Shown here piece by piece: positions 45,501 to 53,515 of a DNA stretch of 64,000 nucleotides (within the stretch, counting starts at the first letter, position 1; every line of letters begins with the position of its first letter). Under the pieces are notes generated by a model. That model was not told the DNA's origin. It was given only the letters and a program-made list of their open reading frames with translations, and did not search any database. Both the position numbers and the translations under genes were made by a program. The stretch is from an uncultured Bacteroidales bacterium (GTDB lineage Bacteria > Bacteroidota > Bacteroidia > Bacteroidales > UBA932): the NCBI GenBank assembly GCA_944325505.1, contig CALVAJ010000006.1, positions 1-64,000 on the forward strand, read 5' to 3'.

Positions 45501-46087
45501 CGATGAACATTATTATCCCGTCCATAAACGGTGTCATAAGAATCGGGGGAACGGATCTTACACTCAGCGAGAGCGAAGCTTTCACGCAGATAGCCAAAAA
45601 GCTGAAATTCAAGGACAGGGAAAGCGGTTCGATAGACAGGATGTCAGTCGAAGGGATGATCAGGGACAATGTGCTCGAAGTATTTCCGTTCATTCTGAAA
45701 GTGGATCGGTATACACTGGCAATGAGCGGGATACAGAATTTAGACATGTCATTCAGGTATCACATCTCGGTCCTCGACTCCCCTATCCCGTTCAGGGTCG
45801 GGATAGACCTTTACGGAGACAATTTCGATGATTTCAAATTCAAGATAGGAAAAGCAAAGTACAAAAGTACTGACATCCCCGTATTCTCCAACGTAATAGA
45901 CCAGACACGGCTCAACCTGAAAGAGTCCATAGAAAAGATATTCACGATGGGAGTAGAGAAGGCGATCAGGCAGAACGAGAAACAGAGCGCTATCGAAGAG
46001 TACAAGAAAAAGATAGACTACACCGAAGCGGCAACCGAACAGCTCGACTCGCTTTCAGCTGAAGAGAAGGCGCAGTTAGGGGAATGA
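42539..46087 (+). CDS. Large AsmA family protein (AsmA-like C-terminal region)
   Basis: A 1182-residue protein with a single N-terminal membrane helix (about residues 11-35, VLIWVVAVWAVVLAIIQIAL) and a long beta-rich, mostly periplasmic body. The N-terminal ANSFAADYIDGEVSFGKVSL and FKSFPNLNVSFDTV blocks are the AsmA signature. The C-terminal part (from about 880) holds the AsmA_2-like region with a LKSFKGQLDCQI block and ends in a short charged helix. AsmA-type proteins are linked to lipid transport between membranes and outer-membrane assembly. The ATG at 42539 fits the membrane helix; upstream in-frame codons cross the promoter. Confidence 0.87.
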   Translation: MEAHQKQKRGWIKVLIWVVAVWAVVLAIIQIALSPAVLTRLANSFAADYIDGEVSFGKVSLSVFKSFPNLNVSFDTVSVTYPSERFMDMEDRLGVRHVAGRGNGCDTLMSFNRFSASLNLAALTVGQIRIPALTLEKPRIFARSYDEDSANWNILKVPGSEESDTTESRMPKIVLGRILFSGNPLIIYNSVPDTANIVMNMRKMQFNGRVRSDGKESRRINLRVDSMFVAGRFPSDTAALALEKFRIGMSRGNVYAGAEATTFLATRSYGRLRIPVKFNTGIEFTRDSIPGVSLRKFKAEIAGIPLQVSADVKFGGAGRLYVKGDASIDNCKVSDVLKYLNKSIFKDADQIQTDAAVTIVASCDGWYSSAEGCMPAVTASVLIPQSEISHKKFNTSNTLRLDVSLKGDETGMVTLSLNDLAVSGKALEINAKGKVDDLIGNDPLIGIDAGVAVKLDTLKGLIKRGSGIEAGGSLSAEIKGSMKLSQIDPYRFADADVAGFIKSDRLDLHVGEDSLDVHIDSLDIVLGALGNRRDSSIAQGERMLVLAAGIDSLKLKYKDRMYVNGRGLSLQAKNAAAILDSSDSSRFYPFGGRLRIGFLALAGADTSVVLVADSDNTFRITPKKENREIPVLALESSTGGIFLRGPVNRIGISGLELDATAAMNSIERRQKARAFVDSLARRYPDVPRDSLFGHFMKMRGPRNIRVPEWLTEKDFMKQDLSFTMDSSIVKIFREWDAEGSLALRRANLITPYFPLRNSLHNVKGKFNNNEIDLESFNARSGHSNLSAEGTLKGIRGLVAGRGFLNLDLDIKSDSLNINELLGAYSVGSKFVPKDIPAVSTPESLVDIDDDSYQETFVTDTLADAADVETSLIVVPANIIAGIRLDASNVTMSDLKLSRMQSRLTIKERCVQFMNTSAKSEIGNIEFEGFYSTRTKKDLSTGFDLNVSDVTAEKVIGLIPAVDSLMPMLKSFKGQLDCQIAATADIDTSMNIIIPSINGVIRIGGTDLTLSESEAFTQIAKKLKFKDRESGSIDRMSVEGMIRDNVLEVFPFILKVDRYTLAMSGIQNLDMSFRYHISVLDSPIPFRVGIDLYGDNFDDFKFKIGKAKYKSTDIPVFSNVIDQTRLNLKESIEKIFTMGVEKAIRQNEKQSAIEEYKKKIDYTEAATEQLDSLSAEEKAQLGE

Positions 46088-46109
46088 GAAATACCGGAGT
46101 CGGACACTT

Positions 46110-46143
46110 AAAATGCTATTCCGCATAGCGGAGTAGCATTTTT
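46110..46143. terminator. Bidirectional hairpin terminator (AsmA-like gene and DUF47 gene)
   Basis: AATGCTATTCCGC pairs with GCGGAGTAGCATT around an ATA loop (one T-G wobble), with A-rich and T-rich flanks (TTTTT on the plus strand). It covers the last codons and stop of the DUF47 gene. Confidence 0.8.
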
Positions 46144-46769
46144 CTTACATAGTCGGACACACGCTTTGCCGCATCCGTCGTGTTTTCGAACATTTCCGCG
46201 ATATTCTTGTATTTCATAAGTTCTATAGGGTTCTTCTCATTATGGAATACATAGCCGATATATTCTTCATAAGCATCATCAGCCGCATGCTCCAGTTCCG
46301 TAATACGGTCGCACAGAAGCGTAAGGTTTGAAAAGTTCGCCTTGACATTATCGAGACAGACGACAAGGCTCTTCAGGGCATCGGCCTCCGATTCGATATA
46401 CTGCGCCAGTTCCGCCAGCTGCTGGTCTATCCTGTCCGGAAGATACAGCAGGACAGACTTGGCGGAATCGTTTATATTGTCAAGGAACTCATCTATATAC
46501 ATGGCTATCGTCTGGAGATCCAGTCTGTCGATGGAAGTGAAGATCCCTTCATACAGCTGTTCATAGAATTCCGTGAGCATCGCATCTCCCTGTGTTTCAC
46601 AGACCTTCACTTCCTTCTCAAGTTTTTTCCATTCGCCATGGTCACTGGTGAGTGTCATTTTCACAAGGGCGGAGGATGCCTGCTTGATATAGGCGACCTG
46701 CTGGGTATAGATAGGCACGATATGAGTCTTGGACGCAAAAAGACTTCTCAATTTCCTGAAAGGTTTCAT
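46116..46769 (-). CDS. DUF47 family PhoU-like protein
   Basis: A 217-residue all-helical cytosolic protein of the DUF47/PhoU-like family. The FRKLRSLFASKTHIVPIYTQ opening is typical, followed by helical blocks with repeated acidic residues suited to metal or phosphate-related regulation, such as LEKEVKVCETQGDAMLTEFY and ITELEHAADDAYEEYI. Family members usually accompany a PiT phosphate transporter; none is adjacent here. The ATG at 46769 was chosen because the upstream extension is a low-complexity hydrophobic run across the promoter. Confidence 0.88.
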   Translation of the reverse strand: MKPFRKLRSLFASKTHIVPIYTQQVAYIKQASSALVKMTLTSDHGEWKKLEKEVKVCETQGDAMLTEFYEQLYEGIFTSIDRLDLQTIAMYIDEFLDNINDSAKSVLLYLPDRIDQQLAELAQYIESEADALKSLVVCLDNVKANFSNLTLLCDRITELEHAADDAYEEYIGYVFHNEKNPIELMKYKNIAEMFENTTDAAKRVSDYVRKMLLRYAE

Positions 46770-46789
46770 AAAACAGTTAGCTTGGATTT

Positions 46790-46797
46790 CAAATATA
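46790..46797 (-). promoter_or_regulatory. -7 promoter box for the DUF47 gene
   Basis: The complement reads TATATTTG, with a predicted leader of about 15 nt. Confidence 0.48.
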
Positions 46798-46915
46798 TAA
46801 TAAAATGTGTGAGTAAAAAAGAGAAATAAGGTACAAAAACATAAAATAACTGTAAATAAAAGAAAAAAACATCCGCATTTCACCACATAAAATATTTTTT
46901 CAGGAAACTCCGGGA

Positions 46916-46923
46916 TAGCTTTG
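46916..46923 (+). promoter_or_regulatory. -7 promoter box for the fimbrial-type gene pair
   Basis: TAGCTTTG fits TAnnTTTG exactly. Predicted leader about 10 nt to the ATG at 46939. A TTG at 46921 inside this box was therefore rejected as the start. Confidence 0.5.
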
Positions 46924-46938
46924 CAGAAAAAAGACGAA

Positions 46939-48039
46939 ATGAAAAATATGCATCCAATGGTCGCCAGAGACGGAAATTATGTATTTAAAGACCGGAGATC
47001 TTCACTTCTCATTAAACATCATCTTCTTTCACACACTATTTCTCCATTGCTTTTTATCTTTTCTCCGGTCTTTATATTTTCATGTACTTCCACATACGGC
47101 AGCGCCGGATACGAAAATACGGGACATGCCCGGCCAGAGACGGAAATAAGGTTCAACGACACGGGCAATGTGTTGGACAGGGAATACACGGCGGACATAT
47201 TCGTTTTCAATGATGACCGGCTCCAGAGACTGGATTCATACCAGAGGATAATATGCGGCTCCGGAGAAATCCCTTTCGCGGCATCGCAGAACGGGCAGAA
47301 AATCATAGTTGCGATAGTCAATCCCCAGTCAGACAGATACGGATGGTCCAGCATCTGCTCCCTGCAGGCTCTTGAAAAGGAAATGGCGGATCTGCACAAA
47401 GAATCCTCAGACCAGCCGCTGATGAGCGGCTGGGGCAGGACTGAAGCAGGCAAGGATCCGGACTGCGAAATTGACTTGACTCCGCTTTCTGCGGAGATAA
47501 GGCTTGAATCAGTGCGGTGCGATTTTTCAGGAAAGCCATATAAAGGAGCATCACTTGAAAACGTAAAGGTCTATCTCACCAACGTAAATACGTCTGCGAG
47601 GATACTGCAGGAAAACGGCTTTATGCCGGAATTCATCTGCAACCAGGGAGGACTGGTAGACAGCGATGTCGAAGAATTCACCGATCCAGGCATTGTCGTA
47701 AGGGAAATCGGAAACATAAGCGACATGCAGACAGTATATCCGGACATTGCATTGCGGTGCTATCCCAACGAGTGCAGTGAAGAAACCGCAGGCTCTCCTT
47801 TCACAAGACTTGTAATAGAAGGAACGGTAAACGGACAGACCTGTTTCTATCCTGTCAATATCAACAGAGGAGAGGACTCCGGTAACGGCATAAGCAGATG
47901 CTGCCGCTACACATACAATATAACGGTCAGAAGTTCGGGAACATCTGACCCTGATACGGCAGTCTCTCCTGCCGACATCGATATAGTATGCAATGCCGTT
48001 CCATGGTACGAAACGGATAACGACGAAATAATTTTCTGA
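46939..48039 (+). CDS. FimB/Mfa2-like fimbrial lipoprotein
   Basis: A 366-residue secreted protein. The hydrophobic segment ends in FIFSC (Cys49), an unusually late lipobox after a long charged N-region. The body begins with TADIFVFNDDRLQRLDSYQR, the strand pattern seen in FimB/Mfa2 and fimbrillin-like proteins, and LTPLSAEIRLESVRCDFSG matches the second repeat of that fold. Mfa2/FimB proteins anchor or cap Bacteroidota fimbriae. The next gene starts 2 bp downstream and encodes a second such protein. No major fimbrillin or tip-protein gene follows, so the system is partial or uses components encoded elsewhere. Confidence 0.75.
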   Translation: MKNMHPMVARDGNYVFKDRRSSLLIKHHLLSHTISPLLFIFSPVFIFSCTSTYGSAGYENTGHARPETEIRFNDTGNVLDREYTADIFVFNDDRLQRLDSYQRIICGSGEIPFAASQNGQKIIVAIVNPQSDRYGWSSICSLQALEKEMADLHKESSDQPLMSGWGRTEAGKDPDCEIDLTPLSAEIRLESVRCDFSGKPYKGASLENVKVYLTNVNTSARILQENGFMPEFICNQGGLVDSDVEEFTDPGIVVREIGNISDMQTVYPDIALRCYPNECSEETAGSPFTRLVIEGTVNGQTCFYPVNINRGEDSGNGISRCCRYTYNITVRSSGTSDPDTAVSPADIDIVCNAVPWYETDNDEIIF

Positions 48040-48041
48040 AA

Positions 48042-49328
48042 ATGAGACACATATATTGCCTGTTGGCGGCCATTGTATCCTTAACGCCTGCCACTTCGTG
48101 CGGAGAAAAGACATTTTCCAAAGAAGAATCGGAAGTACTGATAGAACTTGATACCGGCCAGCCTGCCGAAGTAAGATCCGCAGACCCCCAGGAAGACCTG
48201 ATCACCGATATGAATCTGTTTATATTCAATGACAGAGGCATGCCGGAAAGCAGGCTATATCTCACCAGGGCACAGATGGAAAACGGTCCGGAGGGATACT
48301 CCGTCCGCGTCAATCTGCTGTCGGGAGGGACATATTCAGTATATGCTTTGGCCAATGCCGGATATCCGCTATATCCGGACAGCGAAGAGGATGTCATCAA
48401 TACCAGGTACTATTTCACATATCCGGACGAATACAGGATCGGAATACCGATGAGCGGGAAAATACTGGGCTATACGGTCAGGCAAGGACATCCGCTGAAA
48501 ATCCGCCTTGAACGTACAATGGCAAAAATTTCGATAAGCATAGACAGAAGCAGACTCTCGAAGGATGTATCTTTTTCCGTCAACAGCATCAGCATCGGTG
48601 GATGCCCGAAATCCGTTTCTCCGTTCAAGGAAAGTTCCGTAGAATCCGGATACGACACTTTTATAAAAGGTTTTTCAAAAAGCGACAGCGAGGTCTCGGC
48701 CCTGAACAGCGATTCAGGACATGGCAAGAGCGGAGAAACAGCCGTATACATGTTCGAGAACCTTCATGGAGACCTGCTGGAAAACGCTGTAACGGACAGC
48801 GACAAAATACTGCAGGAGTCCGACCCGGAAGCATCGCTTTGCTCATATATCGAAATCCGGGCCGACTACCAGTCCGACCAATTCTATACCCTGCCCGGAG
48901 ACGAACTTGTCTACCGCTTTTATCTTGGAGACAACCCGCGGAACTTCGATGTAAGAAGGAATACCCACTATCATATCACAGTCACGCCTGAAAATGACGG
49001 TCTGGGAGAAAACAGCTGGAGAGTGGACCAGAGCGGGCTGAGCTCGTACTATCCTTATTATATGAAAATAAGTCCGGGAACGTTCATACGCGGCAAGGTC
49101 GGTGAGTCATTCCATGTGAAATGTGAATACTATCCGAAATCCGCCACGTTTGACATAGGTATCGAAGAACTTGAATATGACAGGGAACGCGGCATTTATG
49201 ATTACCGTATCGACAACGACGGCAACGGGGTAACCATTATGCTGAAACAGCGCGGGACAGGGATGCTGTACATGGAGACAGGAGCACCGATAAACCAGTC
49301 GGAAATAATCAACGTGATAGTGGAATAG
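48042..49328 (+). CDS. Second fimbrillin/DUF4906-like lipoprotein
   Basis: A 428-residue lipoprotein with lipobox PATSC (Cys20). The N-terminal fold repeats the pattern of the preceding gene: LITDMNLFIFNDRGMPESRL followed by GGTYSVYALANAGY and LERTMAKISISIDRSRL, typical of fimbrillin/DUF4906-like proteins. A C-terminal beta domain of about 100 residues (from about 330) begins near YYPYYMKISPGTFIRGKVGE. It is co-transcribed with the preceding gene (2-bp gap). The predicted role is a fimbrial shaft or anchor subunit, but no fimbria gene context supports this fully. Confidence 0.7.
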   Translation: MRHIYCLLAAIVSLTPATSCGEKTFSKEESEVLIELDTGQPAEVRSADPQEDLITDMNLFIFNDRGMPESRLYLTRAQMENGPEGYSVRVNLLSGGTYSVYALANAGYPLYPDSEEDVINTRYYFTYPDEYRIGIPMSGKILGYTVRQGHPLKIRLERTMAKISISIDRSRLSKDVSFSVNSISIGGCPKSVSPFKESSVESGYDTFIKGFSKSDSEVSALNSDSGHGKSGETAVYMFENLHGDLLENAVTDSDKILQESDPEASLCSYIEIRADYQSDQFYTLPGDELVYRFYLGDNPRNFDVRRNTHYHITVTPENDGLGENSWRVDQSGLSSYYPYYMKISPGTFIRGKVGESFHVKCEYYPKSATFDIGIEELEYDRERGIYDYRIDNDGNGVTIMLKQRGTGMLYMETGAPINQSEIINVIVE

Positions 49329-49341
49329 GCCTCACCGGATA

Positions 49342-52221
49342 TCACTGTCCGAGGTATTTTGCAGTCCATGTGTTCCCTTCTGCGATAAGCTGCTCAGGGG
49401 TACCTTCAAACACTATCCTGCCGCCTTCGTCCCCGGCTTCCGGGCCGAGGTCAATGATCCAGTCGGCCGACCGGATGACGTCCGGATTATGCTCGACCAC
49501 CACAATCGTATGCCCTTTTGCGAGCAACGCATCGAACGACTTCAGGAGTTTCTCCACGTCATAGAAATGCAGGCCGGTTGTCGGTTCATCGAAAATGAAC
49601 ATGATACGGTTGGATGACGACTGGCTGTCATTCATTGAAAGGAAATAGGCCAGTTTTATCCGCTGGCTCTCACCTCCTGAAAGCGTACTGCTGCTCTGTC
49701 CAAGTTTTATATAGGACAGTCCGACATCTACCAAAGGCTGCAGACGTTCGGCAATGCGTCTTGCCGTCTGGTCATTCTGTGCCCCGAAGAATCCTATCGC
49801 CTCCCCCACACTCATGTTAAGGATGTCATCGATATTCTTCCCTTTGTACCTCACCTCAAGAATTTCCGGTTTGAAGCGCTTGCCTCCGCACGCTTCGCAC
49901 ACCATCCTGACATCGGCCATGAACTGCATCCCGATTTTCACAAACCCTTCACCCTGACATTCAGGACAGCGGCCTCCGTCCATGTTGAAAGAAAAGTACG
50001 ACGGCGTAAAGCCGTTGAGTCTGGCGAACTGCTGCTCGGACAAAAGCTTCCTTATATCGTCATAGATCTTAAGGTATGTCACGGCATTTGATCTAGAACT
50101 CTTGCCTATCGGGTTCTGGTCCACATATTCCACCTGGGTTATCCTGTCCAGATTTCCGGAAAGGCCTCTGAATGTACCGGGTGCCGCACCGGTATGATTT
50201 ATATGCCTGAAGACGGCAGGATACAGTATATCGCCGACAAGCGAAGACTTGCCGCTGCCGCTGACTCCGGTAACTACAGTCAGCACGCCTAACGGGAAAC
50301 GGGCATTCACATCTTTCAGATTATGCTCCATAGCCCCTTCCACTGTAATGGAATATACCCACTGTCTCTTCTCCCTGACATATCTGGACCGTTTCCCTGA
50401 AAGATACTGCAGAGTAAGGGACCGGCCAGATGCCGACGGGTCAGTTTCTCCGTCCTGGATTCTGCCTTTGAATACTATTTCACCTCCGTTCACACCGGCT
50501 TCCGGACCTATGTCTATAAGCATGTCGGCCGCTCTCATTATCTCTTCATCATGCTCGACGACCACTACCGTATTACCGATATCACGGAGTCTTTTAAGGA
50601 CAGAGATAAGCCTGTCCGTATCGCGCGGATGCAACCCGATACTCGGTTCATCGAGAATATACAGCGATCCTACCAGTGAACTTCCCAGCGCGGTTACAAG
50701 ATTGATCCTCTGGCTCTCGCCGCCTGAAAGCGTATTTGATGTCCGGTTAAGGGTCAGATAGGAAAGTCCTACGTCCTTTATATACTGCAGTCTGGAGACA
50801 ATCTCGGAAACGGCTTTTGAAACTATGCTGTTCTCATACTCCGTAAGTTCCAAATGCCCGAAGAAATCCAGCAGCTGATCGACGTTCATCATGAGCAGTT
50901 CCTGGATATTCCTGCCGCCTACCTTCACATAAAGAGCGTCCTTCCTGAGTCTGCTGCCTCCGCACTCGCGGCATACCGTCTTTCCTGAATAACGGCTGAG
51001 CATGTACTTGTACTGTATCTTGTACTTGTTGGCATCCACCCAACGGAAAAATTCATTTATGCCGATTATGGAATCCTCTTCAGATGCCCCTGCCCTGCCC
51101 TGCCATATTATATCCTTCTGCTCGTCGGTCAGGTTACAGTAAGGCTCAAAGACCGGAACGCCGTATCTTTCCGCATTCTTTATCAGATGATCCTTGAACC
51201 ATCCCATTTTTTCCCCTCTCCAGCACGCGATCGCCCCGTCATAAACTGACTTGCTCTTGTCAGGAATGACCAGATCCTCGCTTATACCGATAATCTGGCC
51301 CAGTCCTCCGCATACAGGACATGCTCCCAGCGGGCTGTTGAAACTGAACATGTACTCGTCCGGCTCCTGGAATGTCATCCCGTCAGCCTCGAACCTGTTG
51401 ACAAAATGTCTTGTATCCACCTTTTCCCCCGATGCGGCATACTCTTTCCTGACATACAAAGAGCCGTTGCCTTTATCGAATGCAGTCTGGATGGACGAAT
51501 GGAGCCTGGTCTGCAGGTCTTCCCAATCCGCTGCTCCGACAGGAGTCCCGTCAGGGCGTAAAGGGCTGCCGTCTGCAAATGCCGGGATCTTCAACCTGTC
51601 AACCAGCAGGTAAAGTTCTTCCGGATAATCTCCGGACTCCGCCCTGCGCATTATGTCTTCTATCCGGACAGGCGCATCGGTAAAAAAACGCGAATATCCT
51701 TCTTCCTTCAGTTCCAGCATCAGCTCGACCTTGTCCTGGCGGTTTTTCCAGTCCAGATCCGAAAGAAGATAAACGGAGGAAGGCTCAGGGGAAAGAATGA
51801 ATTCAAGAACATCGTTCACACTGTGACATTTGACCTCAAGTCCTGAAACCGGAGAATATGTCCGGCCTATACGGGCATATATAAGTCTCAAGTAATCAAA
51901 TATTTCAGTGGTTGTAGCAACGGTAGAGCGCGGATTGCGCGTGTTTACCTTCTGCTCAATGGCGATTGCCGGCGGAATCCCTTCTATAAGCTCGACATCA
52001 GGCTTTGACATTCTGCCGAGGAACTGTCTTGCATAAGAAGAAAGGCTCTCGGCAAAGCGCCTCTGCCCCTCGGCAAAAAGGGTATCGAATGCAAGAGAAG
52101 ATTTCCCTGATCCGGATATACCTGTAATCACCACGAATTTTCCCCTGGGGATCTCAAGACTGACATTCTTGAGGTTGTTGACCCTGGCTCCCCTGATGAT
52201 AATATTACCTGTCTCTGACAT
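49342..52221 (-). CDS. uvrA: Excinuclease ABC subunit A
   Basis: A 959-residue DNA damage recognition ATPase of nucleotide-excision repair. Two ABC ATPase modules are visible: Walker A GISGSGKSSLAF near 33 and GVSGSGKSSLVGDI near 645, signatures NTLSGGESQRINLV and STLSGGESQRIKLA, and Walker B blocks with DEPSIGLHP and FDEPTTGLH. Zinc-finger Cys pairs are CPVCGGLG and CRECGGSR in the first half and CPECQGEG with CEACGGKR in the second. The start was set at MSETGNIIIRGARVNNLKN because the 15 residues upstream lack family similarity. A promoter box lies 13 nt upstream. Confidence 0.96.
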   Translation of the reverse strand: MSETGNIIIRGARVNNLKNVSLEIPRGKFVVITGISGSGKSSLAFDTLFAEGQRRFAESLSSYARQFLGRMSKPDVELIEGIPPAIAIEQKVNTRNPRSTVATTTEIFDYLRLIYARIGRTYSPVSGLEVKCHSVNDVLEFILSPEPSSVYLLSDLDWKNRQDKVELMLELKEEGYSRFFTDAPVRIEDIMRRAESGDYPEELYLLVDRLKIPAFADGSPLRPDGTPVGAADWEDLQTRLHSSIQTAFDKGNGSLYVRKEYAASGEKVDTRHFVNRFEADGMTFQEPDEYMFSFNSPLGACPVCGGLGQIIGISEDLVIPDKSKSVYDGAIACWRGEKMGWFKDHLIKNAERYGVPVFEPYCNLTDEQKDIIWQGRAGASEEDSIIGINEFFRWVDANKYKIQYKYMLSRYSGKTVCRECGGSRLRKDALYVKVGGRNIQELLMMNVDQLLDFFGHLELTEYENSIVSKAVSEIVSRLQYIKDVGLSYLTLNRTSNTLSGGESQRINLVTALGSSLVGSLYILDEPSIGLHPRDTDRLISVLKRLRDIGNTVVVVEHDEEIMRAADMLIDIGPEAGVNGGEIVFKGRIQDGETDPSASGRSLTLQYLSGKRSRYVREKRQWVYSITVEGAMEHNLKDVNARFPLGVLTVVTGVSGSGKSSLVGDILYPAVFRHINHTGAAPGTFRGLSGNLDRITQVEYVDQNPIGKSSRSNAVTYLKIYDDIRKLLSEQQFARLNGFTPSYFSFNMDGGRCPECQGEGFVKIGMQFMADVRMVCEACGGKRFKPEILEVRYKGKNIDDILNMSVGEAIGFFGAQNDQTARRIAERLQPLVDVGLSYIKLGQSSSTLSGGESQRIKLAYFLSMNDSQSSSNRIMFIFDEPTTGLHFYDVEKLLKSFDALLAKGHTIVVVEHNPDVIRSADWIIDLGPEAGDEGGRIVFEGTPEQLIAEGNTWTAKYLGQ

Positions 52222-52239
52222 ATCCGATAAAATAGATTC

Positions 52240-52247
52240 CAAAGGTA
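52240..52247 (-). promoter_or_regulatory. -7 promoter box for uvrA
   Basis: The complement reads TACCTTTG. Predicted leader about 13 nt. A TTG lies 16 nt upstream, slightly too close for the standard -33. Confidence 0.48.
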
Positions 52248-52317
52248 ACAATTTAACGTGAATCAAGAATACCTTGCGGTATCAAAAAAGGACATTTTGA
52301 CACTTATACAGGACACA

Positions 52318-52337
52318 TTGTCATAAAAAGATGACAA
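52318..52337. promoter_or_regulatory. Inverted repeat upstream of the hsp20 gene
   Basis: TTGTCAT (52318-52324) and ATGACAA (52331-52337) form a perfect 7-bp palindromic pair with a 6-bp spacer. It lies about 160 bp before the hsp20 ATG in a region rich in TGAC/GTCA words. It could be a regulator-binding site; it is not the CIRCE element. Confidence 0.4.
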
Positions 52338-52496
52338 AATTTCCTCCTTTTGACCATTTTTTATCTTTTTCGACAATGGTATGCCAGTTGATATACATAC
52401 AGGCGACTCCGAGAGCCGGGCTGACGGAAAGAACCTGAGGCCGGACTTGAAGAGCAGGGTAAAAAAATAGAAAATTAAAAATAGGAGATTAAAATT

Positions 52497-52928
52497 ATGG
52501 TACCTTCAAGAAGAAATAACCAGGCTTGGCTGCCTGATATTTTCAATGACTTTTTTGACACCAACTGGATGGAGAGGATGAATGCAACAGCCCCGGCCAT
52601 CAATGTATTAGAAAACGAAAACGGCTATGAGCTCGAACTTGCCGCACCGGGAATGACCAAAGATGATTTCAATGTTCACCTTGACGAAGAAGGAAACCTT
52701 GTAATCGAGATGGAGAAGAAATCAGACGAAAAAAATGAGAAGAAACACGGACACTACCTCCGTCGCGAATTCTCTTACTCAAAATTCCAGCAGACCATGG
52801 TTCTGCCTGATGACGCCGAAAGGGAACAGATAAGCGCGCATGTCGAACACGGCGTACTGAATGTCAGCATCCCTAAGGTACAGAAAACCAAAGTCGATGA
52901 CAGCAAGAGAGTTATCGAAGTCAAATAA
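52497..52928 (+). CDS. Hsp20/alpha-crystallin small heat-shock protein
   Basis: A 143-residue ATP-independent chaperone that holds unfolding proteins in the cytosol. The alpha-crystallin domain runs from about residue 35 (INVLENENGYELELAAPGMT) to the conserved C-terminal strand motif HGVLNVSIPK near 122. The N-terminus is short with a WLPDIFNDFF aromatic stretch. AGGAG (52483-52487) lies 9 nt before the ATG, unusually well spaced for this phylum. The gene is monocistronic and ends in a strong terminator. Confidence 0.95.
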   Translation: MVPSRRNNQAWLPDIFNDFFDTNWMERMNATAPAINVLENENGYELELAAPGMTKDDFNVHLDEEGNLVIEMEKKSDEKNEKKHGHYLRREFSYSKFQQTMVLPDDAEREQISAHVEHGVLNVSIPKVQKTKVDDSKRVIEVK

Positions 52929-52944
52929 CGGACTGATACTGTAG

Positions 52945-52987
52945 AAAAAAGGACGCCGGCCCCGAATCTGAGGCCGGCGTCCTTTTT
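52945..52987. terminator. Strong bidirectional terminator (hsp20 and bactofilin genes)
   Basis: GGACGCCGGCC (52951-52961) pairs perfectly with GGCCGGCGTCC (52972-52982) around a 10-nt loop, flanked by A6 and T5. It serves the convergent hsp20 and bactofilin genes. Confidence 0.93.
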
Positions 52988-53412
52988 CATTTTACTTTTT
53001 CCGGACCGGAGGATCCGTCTTTTCTGACACCCATATCCTCAGTGAGGGCAGATGCCTTTTTGTCGAATTCTTCAGTTGTAATCATCCGGCATGTTCCGTT
53101 GAATGCCACTCCCAATTCAACAATTATCTTATTCACATTGAGGTTTCCGTCAACCTTGGAGCCTTTTTTCATCGAAAGGATATCCTTTACGAAAATATCC
53201 CCTTTCAGCCTGCCCCAGATATCAGCGTTGGAACATACGATTTCACCTGAAACTTCAGCAGTCTCACCTATTACTATCCTGCCCTTGGAGTATATCCTTC
53301 CGCTGAAACTTCCGTCTATCCTTAAATCATTGGTAGAAAAAAGTTCTCCGGTTATCCTTGTTCCGGATGATATCCGGCTGACAGAGTTTACTATTTCTTC
53401 TGTTTTTCCCAT
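52987..53412 (-). CDS. Bactofilin (polymer-forming cytoskeletal protein)
   Basis: A 141-residue bactofilin. The core beta-helix is seen from about residue 14 as repeated short turns: GTRITGELFSTNDLRIDGSF, GRIYSKGRIVIGETAEVSGE and LSMKKGSKVDGNLNVNKI. Bactofilins form filaments at the membrane that organise cell-wall enzymes. I chose MGKTEEIV at 53412. The frame stays open upstream to 53487, adding MLWALLISFVILC followed by a basic stretch, which would be a membrane anchor; the start is therefore open. It is downstream of secA on the same strand. Confidence 0.87.
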   Translation of the reverse strand: MGKTEEIVNSVSRISSGTRITGELFSTNDLRIDGSFSGRIYSKGRIVIGETAEVSGEIVCSNADIWGRLKGDIFVKDILSMKKGSKVDGNLNVNKIIVELGVAFNGTCRMITTEEFDKKASALTEDMGVRKDGSSGPEKVK

Positions 53413-53515
53413 AATCTTTTCCCGTTTGCGTTTGCGGTAGTGATGATAACACAATATTACGAATGATATAAGAAGAGCCCACAGCATGTCATGACCGCCT
53501 CATCATGTACAGTCG

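Noticed and set aside
46770-46886. N-terminal extension of the DUF47 protein
   Set aside because: It would add a low-complexity hydrophobic run across the promoter box and is atypical of the cytosolic family.
52441-52490. Sigma-32-like heat-shock promoter before hsp20
   Set aside because: CTTGAA occurs at about 52445, but no matching -10 at correct spacing, and this phylum uses different promoters.
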